The notes under the pieces were generated by a model. That model ran no database searches and was not told the origin of the DNA. It worked only from the letters and a program-made list of their open reading frames with translations. Shown in pieces: positions 26,273-39,628 of a stretch of 64,000 bases of DNA. A program made the position numbers and the translations under genes. The DNA lies in NCBI GenBank assembly GCA_949710005.1, contig OX453280.1, positions 14,298,258 through 14,362,257 on the forward strand, read 5' to 3'. Position 1 is the first letter of the stretch, and each line of letters opens with the position of its first letter. Source of the DNA: Ricordea florida (Eukaryota > Cnidaria > Anthozoa > Corallimorpharia > Ricordeidae).

Positions 26273-29200
26273 TTATATATACCTGCCTAATCAATCTATT
26301 TATCTGATAAGATTATATATTGACCTAATTACTTTATCTATCTATCTAATTAGGTAATGTATTTGCGTAATTGGCCTATCTATTCTTCTGATTGCCACAT
26401 GAGTTTATCTAGTAAGCCTATGTATGTACTATATTAGCATATATACTTATTTGATTAAACTATGTATTTACCTGATTAGCCTATGTACCTATTTATTTGA
26501 CTGTTGGGTTTATCTGACTGGCCTACTTATATACCCATTTAGCCTATCTATTTACCTGATTACATAAGATATTTATCTAATTAGTTTATCTATTTATCTA
26601 ATTAGCCTATGTCTTATTAGCTTATGCCTAATTAGCCTATCTATTTAGCTGATTGCCTGATGGCTTTTTCTTATTGGCCCATTTATATACCTAATTAGCC
26701 TATTTAGCTGATTACATTATGTATTTTCCTAATTAGTTTATATATATATCTGATTAGCCTATGTATTTGCCTAATTAGCCTGTTTCTTTAGCTGTTTGCC
26801 TGATGAGCTTTCCTAGTTTGCCTTAGTATTTACATCATTAGCAGATATGATTACCTGATTCCCTGATTCCCTCAACTGATTAGATTATATATTAATCTAA
26901 TTACTTTATCTATCTATCTAATTAACCTATGTATTTTATTAATTAGCCTATCTATTTATCTGATTGAATTATAACTTTACGTAATTAACCTATGTATCTA
27001 CTTGATTAGCATATATGCTTATTTGATTACTGTATATATTTACCTAATTACTTTATCTATTTCTCTTATTACCTTATCTCTGCCTAATTAGCCTATCTAT
27101 TTACCTGATTGCCTGTTAGCTGTGCCTAAGTAGCCTATTTACATATCTGATTAGCCTATCTATCTACCTGATAAGCCTATATATAAATAATTAGTTTATC
27201 TTTGTATCTGAGTATCGTATACATTTGCTTATTGGTTTCTCTATTTACTTGATAAGACTATGTAATTACCTAATTAGTTTATCTATTTATCTGATTACCC
27301 TATGTATTTGCCTAATTGTTCTATCTACTTATCTGATTGCCTAATAACTTTACCTGTCTAAGCTATGTTTGTACTTAATTAGCATATATGCGTAGTTAAA
27401 TAGTGTATATATTTACCTGATTGGCGTATATATCTACCTATTTGGCTGATGGGTATACCTGATATCCCTATTTATATACCTTTTTAGCTTAACCATTCAC
27501 CTTATTAGACTATAAACGTTCCTAATTAATTTACCAATATATCTAACTAGCCTATGTCCTTGCCTAACTAGCGTATCTATTTACCTGATTAGCCTATATA
27601 TTTACCTAATTAGTTTATCTATTTAATTGATTACCTGATGTATTTGCTGAATTGGCGTATCTATTTATTTGATTACCTGATGACTTTACCTAATGAACAT
27701 ATGTATCTATTTAATTTCCATATATCCTTATTTGATCAGTCTATGTATTCACTTGATTAGCCTATCTATTTTCTTATTTGGCTGTCTGGTTTACCTGATT
27801 GGCCTAGTTACAGACAGGTTTAACCTATTTATTTACCTGATTAGACTATATATTTTCCTAATTAGTTTCTCTATTCATCTGATTAGCCTCTGTCCTGGCC
27901 TAACTAGCCCATCTATTTACCTAATTGCCTGATGGTTTTTTTAGGTAGCCTATTTATATATGTGATTAGCTTATGTATTTACCTAATTACTATTGTTATT
28001 ACTAATTATCTATTTATTTGATTACCCTTCGTGTTTTTTAAATTGTTTTATCAACTTACCTGATTGCCTAATATATCTACCTGATTAAGCTATGTTTGTG
28101 CTTAATTAGCATATATGCTTAGTTAATTAGTGTCTGTATTTACCTGATTAGTCTATGTATCTACCTATTTAGCTTATGGGTTTGCCTAATTGCCCTATTT
28201 ATATATTTTTTTAGCCTAAGTATTCACCTGATTCGACTATATATTTCCCTAATTGGCTTATCTATGTATATAATTAGCCATGTCTCTGCCTAATTAGTGT
28301 ACCTCCTTACCTTATTTTCTGATGGGTTCACCTGAGTTGCCCATTGATATACCTGATTCGCCTAACTATTTAGCTAATTAGACTATATATCTCCCTAATT
28401 GGATTATCTAATTAGCCTGTGTCTTTTCCTAATTAGTCTATCCATTTACACGATTGTCTGATGGGTTCACCTAACTGGGTTTACTTGAATGGCCTATTTA
28501 TATACATGTTTAGCCTAACTATTCACTTCATTAGACTATATACCTTTCTAATTAGTTTACCTATATATCTAATAAGCCTATGTCTTTGCCTAACTAGCCT
28601 ATCTATTTACTTGATTAGCCTATAAATTTACCTATTAAGTTCATCTTTTCACTTGATTAGCCTATGTATTTTCTTATTTGGCTGTCGGGTTTACCTGATT
28701 GGCCAAGTTACAGACCGGCTTAACTTATCTATTTACCTAATTAGATTATATATTTATCTAATACGTTTATCTATTTATCTGATTAGTCTATGTTGTTGCA
28801 TAACTAGCCCATCTATTTACCTAATTGCCTGATGGGTTTTATTTAATAAGCCTATTTATATATCTGATTAGCCTATATATTTACATTATTAGTTTATCTT
28901 TTTACCTTATTAACCGATGCATTTGCCTATTGCCCTGTCTATTTAATTAAATGCCTGATAACTTTTCCTGATTAACCTATGTAATTACTTAATAAGCATA
29001 TATGCTTATTTTAGCCTATCTACTTAGCAGATTAGCCTATGTATCTACCTATTTTTAGCCTAACTATTTCTAGCTTAACTATTTACCTGATTAGACTAAC
29101 TATTTCCCTAATTGGCTTATCTATGTATTTAATTAGCCATGTCTTTGCCTAATTAGTGTACCTTTTTAACCTGTTTACCTGATTGTCTGATGGGCTTACC

Positions 29201-31875
29201 TGAATTGCCCAATAATATACCTGATTCGCCTAACTATTTACCTGATTAGACTATATATCTCCCTCATTGGCTTATCTAATTAGCCTGTGTCTTTGCCAAA
29301 TTAGTCTATCTATCTACCCGATTATCTGATGGGTTTCACTAACTGGCCCATTGATATTACTCATTAGCCTAACTATTTACCTGATAAGACTATATATTTC
29401 CCGAATTAGTTTATCTATTTGTTTAATTAGTCTATGTATTTGCCTAATTAGCCTATCTATTTACCTGATTGCGTGATGGGTTTATCTAGTTTGCCTATTT
29501 ATGTACTTGATTAACATATATGTTTATTTTATTTCTTTATTTATTTACCGGATTAACCTATGTATTTATTTATTTTGCTTTTGGGCTTATCTGATTGGTC
29601 TATTAATATACCTATTTAGCGTATCCCCTTATCTCATTGGATTACATATTTATCTAGTTAGATTATCTATTTATCTAATTAGGCCATGTGTTTGCCTAAT
29701 TATTTCATTTATTTACGCTATCGGGCCTTTTATATACCTGGTTAGCGTAAGTATTTATCTGATTAGCCTATATAGTTACCTGATTAATTAATCTATTTAT
29801 CTGATTAGACTATCTATTTGACAGATTGCTTGATGGGTTTATCTAGTTAGCCTACTTATTTACTTGATTAGCCGCTATGCTTACCCGATTAGCCTATGTG
29901 TCTACCTGATTTCCTGGAGTCACCTGACTGGCCTATGATGCCCTTTATTAGCTGACGTGTTTACCTTATTAGCCTAAATATTCAGAGGATTAGCCTATCC
30001 GCTCTGATTAGCCTATGTATTTACCTAATTACTTTATGTATTTATCTGATTAGCCTATGTCTTCGCCTAATTAGCCTATCTATTTACCTGATTGCCTGAT
30101 TGGTTTACCTTATTAGCCCATTTATATTCCCTATTAGCCTAGCTTTCTCCCTGATTACACTTTATATTTACCTAATTAGTTTATCTTTTTATCTAATTAG
30201 CCCATGTATTTACCTTATTAGCCCTTATATTTACCTAATTAGTTTGTCTATTTATCTGGTTAGCCCATGTATTTGACTAACTTGGTCTATCTATTTACCA
30301 TATTTCCTAAGTAACCTATGTATGTTCTTGAGTAGGATATATTCTTATTTCATTAGTGTTTCCTATTTACCTGTTTAGCTTATGCATCTAATTATTTGGC
30401 TATTGGGTTTATCTGATTGGCCATTTATATACCTGTTAAGCCTATCTTTTTAAGTGATTACATTATATATTTATGTAATTAGCTATCTAGTTAATTAATT
30501 AGCCTATGTCTTTGTCTAATTAACCTATCTATTCACCTGATACCCTGTTGTGTTTACCTGAATGGCCCAACTATATACGTGAGAGTCCTATTTATTTACC
30601 TGACTTAACTATATATTTCCCTAATTACTTTATCTATTCATGTAATTAGTCTATGTATTTGCGTAATTAGTCTATCTATTCTTCTGATTGCCCGATGAGT
30701 TTATCTAGTTAGCCTATGTATGTACTATATTAGCATATATGCTTATTTTATTAAACCATTTATTTACCTGATTAGCCTATGTACCTAATTATTTGACTGT
30801 TTGGTTTATCTGATTGGCCTATTTATAAATACCTGCTTAATCAATCTATTTAACTGATTAGATTATATATCGATCTAATTACTTTATCTATCTATCTAAT
30901 TAGCCTATGTGTTTTATTTATTGGCCTATCTATTTATCTGATTGCATAATACCTTTACATAATTAAGCTATGTATCTACTTAATTGGCATGTATGCTTAT
31001 TTGATTACTGCATATATTTACCTAATTAGTTTATCTATTTTTCTTATTACCTTATCTGGTTGCCTAATTAGCCTACCTCTTTACCTGATTGCCTGATAAA
31101 TTTACCTGATTAACCTATGTATGTACTTGAGTAGTGTATGTGTTTACCTGTTTACTTTATTTATCTACCTATTTGGCTGTTAATTTAACCTTATTGGCCT
31201 ATTTGTATACCTGATTAGCCTGTATATTTTCTTAATTACTTTATCTATCTATCTATCTAATATTTGCGTAATTGGCCTATCTACTTACCTGAATGCCTGA
31301 TAACTGTACCTGATTAACCTAAAATTGCACTTAATTAGAATATTTGCTTATTTGATTAGTCTATGTATTTACCTGATTAGCCGATTTATCGACCCAATTG
31401 GCTGATGGACCTGCCTGATTGGCCTATTTATATATCTGATTAGCCTATCTATTTACCTAATTAGTACAAAAATTTACCTGTTAGTTTTTCTATTTATCTA
31501 TTCAGTTATTGTATTTAAATCATTAGTCTATCCATCTACCTTATTGGCTGATAGGTTTAAATGATTAACCTATGTATCTACTTGATTGGCTTATGTATTT
31601 ACCTAGAATAAGACACGTATTTGCTTAGTTAGACTATAAATTAACGTAATTAGTTTATCTAATTATTTAAATAGACAATTAATTAGCTAATTAGGCTATT
31701 TAATTACCTGAATACCTGGTGGGCTCAATTGATTAACCTATGTATGTACATTATAAGCATAGAAGCTTATTTAATTAGTCTATGTATTTACCTGATTAGC
31801 CTACGTACCTATCTATTTGTCTGTTGGGTTTATCTGATTGGCCCATTTATATACCTGTTAAGCCTATCTCTATAA

Positions 31876-31950
31876 GTAATCTATCTAGTTAATCTATCTA
31901 GTTAATCTATCTAATCTATCTAATCTATCTAGTTAAACTATCTAGTTAAT
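31876..31950 (+). repeat. ATCT-rich microsatellite expansion in R2
   Basis: Copy of the R1 expansion, 6480 bp downstream of it, with the same unit order. Confidence 0.72.
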
Positions 31951-32627
31951 TAATTAGCCTATGTACTTGTCTAATTACCCTATCTATTTACCTAATATCC
32001 TGATGTGTTTACCTGAATGGCCCCATTATATACCTTAGAGTCCCAACTATTTCCCTGATTAAACTATATATTTCCCCCAGTTAGTTTATCTATTCAAGTA
32101 ATTACCCTATATATTTGCGTAATTAGCCTATCTACTCTTCTGATTGCCCGATAAGTTTATCTAGTTAGCCTATATATGTACTACATTAGCATATATGCTT
32201 ATTTGATTAAACCATGTATTTACCTGGTTAGACTATGTACCTATTTATTTGGCTGTTGGGTTTATTTGATTGACCTACTTATATACCTGTTTGGCCTATC
32301 TATTTACCTGATTACATTATATATTTATCTAACTAGTTTATCTTTTTATCTAATTAGCCTATGTCTTTGCCTAATTAGCCTATCTATTTACCTGATTGCC
32401 TTATGGGTTTACCTTGTTGGCCCATTTATATACCTAATTAGCCTATTTACCTGATTATATTATATATTTTCCTAACTAGTTCATCTATTTATCTGATTAG
32501 CCTATGTATTTGGCTAATTAGCCTATTTAATTAGCTGTTTCAATGATGAGCTTACGTACTTTGGCTGATGGAATTACCTGAGTGGCCTATAATGGGATTG
32601 ATTAGCAGATCACCTATGTAAGTACTT

Positions 32628-32752
32628 GATTAGCATATATGCTTATTTAATTAGTCTATGTACTTAACAGATTAGAGCATGTATCTAATAATTTGACTAT
32701 TGGATTTACCTGTTAAGTACATAGACTAATTAAATAAGGATATATGCTAATC
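32628..32752. repeat. 43-bp foldback hairpin in R2
   Basis: Copy of the R1 foldback with the same arms (32628-32670 and 32710-32752), the same 39-nt spacer and the same mismatch. Confidence 0.78.
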
Positions 32753-33800
32753 TTATATATACCTGCCTAATCAATCTATTTATCTGATAAGATTATATAT
32801 TGACCTAATTACTTTATCTATCTATCTAATTAGGTAATGTATTTGCGTAATTGGCCTATCTATTCTTCTGATTGCCACATGAGTTTATCTAGTAAGCCTA
32901 TGTATGTACTATATTAGCATATATACTTATTTGATTAAACTATGTATTTACCTGATTAGCCTATGTACCTATTTATTTGACTGTTGGGTTTATCTGACTG
33001 GCCTACTTATATACCCATTTAGCTTATCTATTTACCTGATTACATAAGATATTTATCTAATTAGTTTATCTATTTATCTAATTAGCCTATGTCTTATTAG
33101 CTTATGCCTAATTAGCCTATCTATTTAGCTGATAGCCTGATGGCTTTTTCTTATTGGCCCATTTATATACCTAATTAGCCTATTTAGCTGATTACATTAT
33201 GTATTTTCCTAATTAGTTTATATATATATCTGATTAGCCTATGTATTTGCCTAATTAGCCTCTTTCTTTAGCTGTTTGCCTGATGAGCTTTCCTAGTTTG
33301 CCCTAGTATTTACATCATTAGCAGATATGATTACCTGATTCCCTGATTCCCTTAACTCATTAGATTATATATTAATCTAATTACTTTATCTATCTATCTA
33401 ATTAACCTATGTATTTTATTAATTAGCCTATCTATTTATCTGATTGAATTATAACTTTACGTAATTAACCTATGTATCTACTTGATTAGCATATATGCTT
33501 ATTTGATTACTGTATATATTTACCTAATTACTTTATCTATTTCTCTTATTACCTTATCTCTGCCTAATTAGCCTATCTATTTACCTGATTGCCTGTTAGC
33601 TGTGCCTAAGTAGCCTATTTACATATCTGATTAGCCTATCTATCTACCTGATAAGCCTATATATAAATAATTAGTTTATCTTTTTATCTGAGTATCGTAT
33701 ACATTTGCTCATTGGTTTCTCTATTTACTTGATAAGACTATGTAATTACCTAATTAGTTTATCTATTTATCTGATTACCCTATGTATTTGCCTAATTGTT

Positions 33801-33853
33801 CCTATTGTCGCAGATCGATTAGGCACGTATTGTCCCTAATTGATGGGCTCCTG
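33801..33853. other. Unique breakpoint sequence between B1 and A2
   Basis: About 53 bp (including TGTCGCAGATCGATTAGGCA) fit neither satellite well; the second half is faintly B-like. This is the only one of the four A/B borders without the shared 52-bp tag. On the A side, A2 starts abruptly at a position equal to 2552 of A1 and about 59952 of A3, so its forward arm is truncated. Confidence 0.65.
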
Positions 33854-35946
33854 TCTAAACTTATTACGCTTACTAAACTTACTACACTTACAACACCCAA
33901 TACAGCTACTACAAATTACTAAACTTACTACACTTACTATGTTTACTACAGCTACTACAAGTACTACACTTACTACACTTACTAGACTTACTACACTTCC
34001 TACACTTACTACATTTGTTACAGCTGCTACACTTACTACAGCTACTACACTTAATACAGCTACTACATAAACTACATCTACTAAACTTATTACAGCTACT
34101 ATACTTACTACACTTACTACAGCTACTACACTTACCACAGCTACTACTTTTACTACACTTGCTAAAGCTACTACACAGAGGACAGATACTAAACTTACTA
34201 CAGCTACTAAACTTAATAAACTTACTACAGATACTACACTTACTACAGTTACTAAAGATGCTCCACTTGCTACAGTTACTACACTTAGTACACTGACTAC
34301 AGCTACTATGTTACTACACTTAATAAACTTACCACAGCCTCGAATGCTACTACATTTACTACAGCTACTACACTTACTACATTAAGCTACTACACTAAAC
34401 GCACTTACTACACTTAGTACAGCCACTACACTTACTACAGCTACTACAGATACAAAACTTACTACAGCTAATACATTTACTTTAGCTACAACACTTACAA
34501 CACTTACTACAGCAACTACACTTACTTTAGCTACTTCAGATAATACACTTACTACAGCTATTCCACTTACTACAGCCACTACAGATACTACACTTGCTAC
34601 AGCTACTACAGCTACTGGACTTACTACACATACTTAACTTACAACACTTACTACACTGACTACAGCTACTACACTTTCTACACTTACTACAGCAACTACA
34701 CTTACTACAGGTACAACACTTACTACACATATCACAGATACTACACTTACTACAGTAACTACACTTACTACACTTACTACAGCTACTTCACATACTACAC
34801 TTACTACAGCTCATACACTTACTGCACTTACTACAGCTTTAACACTTACTACACTTACTACAGGTACAATACTTACTACACTTACTTAACGTACTACAGC
34901 TACTACACTTACTACACTTACTACAGCTACTACATTAACTACAGCTACGAAACTAACTACAGCTACTACACTTATTACACTTCCTACAGCAACTACACTT
35001 ACTACAGCTACAACACTTAATTCACTTACCACAGATACTACACTTACTACAGTAATTACACTTACTACACTTACTAGAGCTACTACACTTACTACGGATA
35101 CTACAGTTACTACAGTAACTACACTTACTACACTTTCTACAGCTACTACACTTACTACTCTTACTACAGCTACTATACTTACTACACTTACTACAGCTAC
35201 TACACTTATTTAACGTACTACAGCTACTACACTTACTACACTTCCTACAGATACTACACTTACTAGAGCTACTACACTTACTGCAGCTGCTACACTCAGC
35301 ACACTTACTACAGCTACTACATTAACTACAACTACGACACTAACTGCAGCTAATAAACTTTCCACAGCTACTACACCTACTACACTTAATACAGCTACTA
35401 CATCTACTACACTTACTACATTCAGCTACTACACTTACTACACTTACTACACTTACTACAGCCACTACACTTACATTATTTACTACAGCCACAACACATA
35501 CTACACTTACTACAGCTACTACACTTACTTAACGTACTACAGCTACTACACTTACTACACTTTCTACAGATACTACACTTACTACAGTAAGTGCACTTAC
35601 TACACTTACTAGAGCTACTACACTTACTACAGCTGCTACACTCACCACACTTACTACAGCTACTACATTAACTACAGCTACGACACTAACTACAGCTAAT
35701 GAACTGACCACAGCTACTACACTTACTACACTTAATACAGCTACTACACCTACTACACTTACTACATTGAGCTACTACACTTACTACACTTACTACAGCT
35801 ACAACACTTACTACAGTTACTCCAGCTACTACACTTACTACGGCTACTTTAGATACTACACTTACTACAGCTTCTACAACTACTAAACCTACTACAGTTG
35901 CTAAAGATACTACACTTACTACACTGACTACAGCTACTACAATTAA
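33854..35946 (+). repeat. Satellite A, block A2, forward arm (truncated)
   Basis: 9-bp minisatellite in the forward orientation, only 2.1 kb long. Its sequence follows the last part of the A3 forward arm (59953-62076) closely, and includes the three TTAACGTAC marks about 320 bp apart. No gene. Confidence 0.91.
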
Positions 35947-35970
35947 GCTACTACAAGTAAGTGTAGTAGC
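35947..35970. repeat. A2 mirror centre (8-bp hairpin)
   Basis: GCTACTAC, AAGTAAGT, GTAGTAGC: identical to the centre at 9851-9874, marking the switch from forward to reversed satellite A. Confidence 0.85.
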
Positions 35971-38900
35971 CGTATCAAGTGTAGTAAGTGTGGTACCTTA
36001 AGTAAGTGTAGTAGCTTTAGTAAGTGTAGAAGCTGTAGTAAGTGTAGTAAGTTTAGTAGCTGTTGTAAGTGTAGTAGCATTTGTGGCTGTAGCAAGTTTA
36101 GTAAGTGTAGTAATATAGTAGCTTCAGTAAGTGTACTACGTGTAGTAACTGTAGCAACTGTAGCATCTGTTTTAACTGTAGTAAGTTTAGTATCTGTAGT
36201 AAAATTATTAAGTTTAGTAGCTGTCGTAAGTTTAGTATCTGTCGTAAGTGTTGTAGCTGTAGCAAGTGTAGTAAATGTAGTAGCTGTAGTAAGTGTTGTA
36301 GCTGTAGTAAGTCTAGTAAGTATAGTAGCAGTAGTAAGTTTAGTAGATGTAGTAGCTGTAAGAAGTGTGGTAGCTTTAGTAAGTGTAGTAGTGTAGTAGC
36401 TGTAGTAAGTGTAATAAGTTTAGTAGCTGTAGTAACTGTAGTAACTGTAGTGAGTGTAATAAAAGTAGTAGATGTAGTAAGTGTCGTGGCTGTTGTAAGT
36501 TTAGTAGCTGTAGTAAGTGTAGTAACTGTAGTAGAAGTACAAAGTTTACTATATGTGGTAAGTGCAGTAAGTGTAGTAGCTGTACTAAGTGTAGTAACTG
36601 TAGTGAGTGAAGAAAAAGTAGTAGATGTGGTAAGTGTGTTAGCTGTAGTAAGTGTAGTGGCTGTAGTAAGTGTTGCAGCTGTAATAAGTGTAGTAAGTGT
36701 AGTAGCAGTAGAAAGGTTAGTGGCTGTAGTAAGTGCAGTAAGTGTTGTAGCCGTAAAAAGTTTAGTAAGTGTAGTAGCGTTAGTAAGTATTGTAAGTGTG
36801 GTAAGTGTAGTAATTGTAATAGCTGTAGTTAGTGTAGTACGTATAGTAAGTGTAGTAGCTATAATAAATGTAAAAACTGTAATAGAAGGTTTAATTGTAC
36901 ATTTAAGTGTACTAAGTGTAGTAAGATTAGTAGCTGTAGTAGCTGTAGTAAGTGTAGTAGCTGTAGCAAGTGTAGTAGCTGTAGTAAGTGTAGTAAATGT
37001 AGTAGCTGTAGTAAGTGCAGTAGCTGTAGTAAGTGTAGTACGTATAGTAAGTGTAGTAGCTATAATAAATGTAAAAACTGTAATAGAAGGTTTAATTGTA
37101 GTACATGTAGTAAACTTAGTACCAGTAGTAAGTGTTGTAGCTGTAGTAAGTTTAGTAAGTTTAGTAGCTGTAGTAGCTGTAGTAAACGTAGTAAGTGTAG
37201 TAAGTGTAATATCTATTGTGAATGAAGTAAGTGTAGTATCTGTAGTAAGTGTAGTAAGTATAGTAGCTGTAGTAAGCGTAGTAAGTGTAGTATCTGTAGT
37301 AACTGTATTAGCTGTAGCAAGTGTAGTAGCTGTAGTAAGTGTGGTAGCTGTAGTAAGTTTAGTATGTATAGGAGCAAAACTAAGTGTAGTATCTATAGTA
37401 ATGTAGTAAGTTTAGTAGCTGTAGTAAGTGTAGTAGCTGTAGTAAGTGTAATAACTGTAGTGAATGTAGTAAAAGTAGTAGATTTAGTAAGTGTGTTATC
37501 TGTAGTAAATGTGATATCTATAGTAAGTGTATTAAGTGTTGTAGCTGTAGTAAGTGTAGTAAGTGTAATAATGCAGTAGCTGTAGTAAGTGTAGTAAGTG
37601 TAGTACCTGTAGTAACTTTAGTAAGTGTAATATGTGTGGTAAGTGTAGTTAGTATAGTAGCTGTACAATTGTAGTAGCTGTAGTAAGTGTAGTAGCTGCA
37701 GCAAGTGTAGTAAGTTTAGTAGCTTTAGTAACTGTACAAGCTGTAGTAAGTGTACTAGCTGTTGTAAGTTTAGTTAGTCTTGTAGCTGTAGTAGGGAACT
37801 AACAGTAGTAAGTGTAGTAGCAGTAATAAGTGTAATAGCTGTAGTAGCTGTAGTAAGTGTAGTAGCTGTACTAAGTGTAGTATGTGTAGGAGCTGTAGTA
37901 AGTTTAGTTGCTGTAGTAAGTGTAAGGATGTAGTAGCTGCAGTAACTGTAGTAAGTGTGGTAATTTAGTAGCTGTAGTAAATGTAATAAGTGTAGTAAGT
38001 TTAGTAATTGTATTAACAGTAGTAAGTGTAGTAGCTGTAGTAAGTGTAGTAGCTGTAGTAACTGTAGTAGCTGTAGAAAGTGTGGTAGCTGTAGTAAGTG
38101 TAATAGCCGATTGAGTGTTGTGGTTAGCTGTAGTAAGTGTAGAAGTTGCAGTAAGTGTAGTAGCTGTAATAAGTGTTGTAGCTATAGTAAGTGTAGTAAG
38201 TCTAGTAGCAGAAGAAAGTGTAGTAGCTTTAGTGAGTGCACTAAGTGTAGTAGCTGTACTAAGTGTAGTAAGTGTAGTAGCTGTAGTAAGTGTAGTAAGT
38301 GTGGTAAGTGTAGTTGTTGTATTAGCTGTAGTTAGTGTACTAAGTGTAGTAGGTGTAGTAGGTTTAGTTAATGTAGTATCTAAAGTAAGCGTAGTAAATG
38401 TAGTAGCTGTAGTAATTTTTGGTAGCTGTATTAAGTGTAGTAGCTGCAGCAAGTGTAGTAAGTGTAGTAGTCGTTTAGGTAACTGTAGTAGCTGTAGTAA
38501 GTGTAGTAGCTGTAGTAAGTTTAGTAAGTTTAATAGCTGTAGTAGCTGTAGTAGGTGTAGTAACTGTAGTAAGTGTAGTATGTGTAGGAGCTGTAGTGAG
38601 TTTAGTAGCTGTAGTAAGTGTAGTAATGTAGTAGCTGCAGTAAGTGTAGTAAGTGTGGTAAGTCTAGTAGCTGTAGTAAATGTAGTAAGTGTAGTAAGTG
38701 TAGTAAGTGTAGTAATTGTAGTAACAGTAGTAAGTGTAGTAGCTGTAGTAAGTGTATTAGCTGTAGTAAGTGTAGTAGCTGTAGAAAATGTAGTAGCTGT
38801 AGTAAGTGTAGTAGCCGATTGAGTGTTGTGGATAGCTGTAGTAAGTGTATAAGTTGCAGGAAGTGTAGTAGCTGTAGTAAGTGTTCTAGCTGTAGTAAGT

Positions 38901-39353
38901 GTAGTAAGTCTAGTAGCAGTAGAAAGTGTAGAAGCTGTAGTAAGTGCAGTAAGTGTAGTTGCTGTACTAAGTGTAGTAAGTTTTGAAGCTGTAGTAGGTG
39001 TAGTAAGTGTGGTAAGTGTAGTAATTGTATTACCTGTAGTTAGTGTAGTAAGTGTACTAAGTGTACTAAGTGTAGTAAGTATAGTAGCTGTAGTTAATGT
39101 AGTAGCTGCAGTAATTGTAGTAAATGTAGTAGCTGTAGTAATTGTGAAATCTGTATTAAGGGTAGTAGCATTAATAAGTGTACTAGCTGTAGTAACTTTA
39201 GTAAGTGTATTAAGTGTAGTAGCTTTAGTAACTGTGTTGTGTAGTAAGTTTAGTAGCTGTAGTAAGTGTAGTAAGTATAGTAAGTCTAGTAGCTGTAATA
39301 AGTTTATTAACTGTAATAGATGTTGTAATTGTAGTAGATGTAGTAAGCGTAGT
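35963..39353 (-). repeat. Satellite A, block A2, reversed arm, part left of the retrotransposon
   Basis: Near-identical copy of 9867-13253 at an offset of 26096-26100, with rare substitutions (for example GCAGAAAAAAGTG near 12110 against GCAGAAGAAAGTG near 38210). It is interrupted by the BEL/Pao insertion and resumes at 45889. The Ser-Val-Val frames, of up to 318 codons, are artefacts. Confidence 0.92.
39349..39353. repeat. Target-site duplication, left copy (GTAGT)
   Basis: GTAGT directly precedes the 5' LTR and is repeated directly after the 3' LTR. Five bases is typical of BEL/Pao integration, and the empty site at 13249 confirms it. Confidence 0.9.
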
Positions 39354-39608
39354 TGATGACACGATAATTAAAGAATTCCTGTAACGTCTCGAAAACAGCT
39401 CGCCCCCTTTGGGACGCAAATCCCAGCGAGGGATTAAGTGACAATTTGACATATAGGCGTGCAAGACGCGTAGTTAAAAGTTTCGCAATTTACATTTTTT
39501 TGGTGTGTTCTTTCGTTCGTTCGTAGTCGTAGAGTTGAGCTTCTTGTTACGTTTATTCGATATAGTTAGAAAATAGTTTTTAATAAAAATCAGAAATTCG
39601 TCTGAACA
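39354..39608 (+). repeat. 5' LTR
   Basis: 255 bp from TGATGACACG to TCTGAACA. It differs from the 3' LTR at 39398 (G against C at 45678) and 39464 (A against G at 45744). It contains AATAAA at 39582-39587, near its 3' end, and a (TTCG)3 run near 39512. It should carry the promoter, but I cannot place a convincing TATA box or start site. Confidence 0.95.
39582..39587 (+). promoter_or_regulatory. Possible polyadenylation signal in the 5' LTR
   Basis: AATAAA 21 bp before the LTR end. Its twin in the 3' LTR at 45862-45867 is the one expected to act on the element transcript. Confidence 0.5.
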
Positions 39609-39610
39609 AA

Positions 39611-39628
39611 TGGTCCTTCGAGCCGGAT
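39611..39628 (+). other. Primer-binding site, complementary to tRNA-Tyr
   Basis: TGGTCCTTCGAGCCGGAT begins 2 nt after the 5' LTR. Its complement is the 3' end of a tRNA whose acceptor strand is UCGAAGG with discriminator A and CCA, which pairs with a 5' end CCUUCGA. That is the acceptor stem of animal tRNA-Tyr. The identification rests on recalled tRNA-Tyr sequence, not on a search. The site overlaps the Gag ATG at 39627. Confidence 0.82.

Larger units (their letters stand above)
23883..30360 (+). repeat. Satellite B, block B1, right arm, higher-order copy R1
   Basis: Inverted copy of the 21-bp satellite, CCTGATTAGCCTATC type. It runs as the reverse complement of 18780 down to 13450, then continues into the reverse complement of about 19570 down to 18780, completing a unit of about 6480 bp. 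It carries a local ATCT expansion (25396-25470) and a foldback (26148-26272), both absent from the left arm. The open + strand frames of 79-96 codons mirror those of the left arm and are periodicity artefacts. No gene was seen. Confidence 0.88.
30361..33800 (+). repeat. Satellite B, block B1, right arm, partial higher-order copy R2
   Basis: Repeats R1 at an offset of 6480-6481 bp with only scattered substitutions (for example AGCCTATC near 26540 against AGCTTATC near 33022), including the microsatellite and foldback scars. It breaks off at 33800: the matching R1 sequence continues normally after 27320. The near-identity points to a very recent duplication, or to an assembly repeat. Confidence 0.87.
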
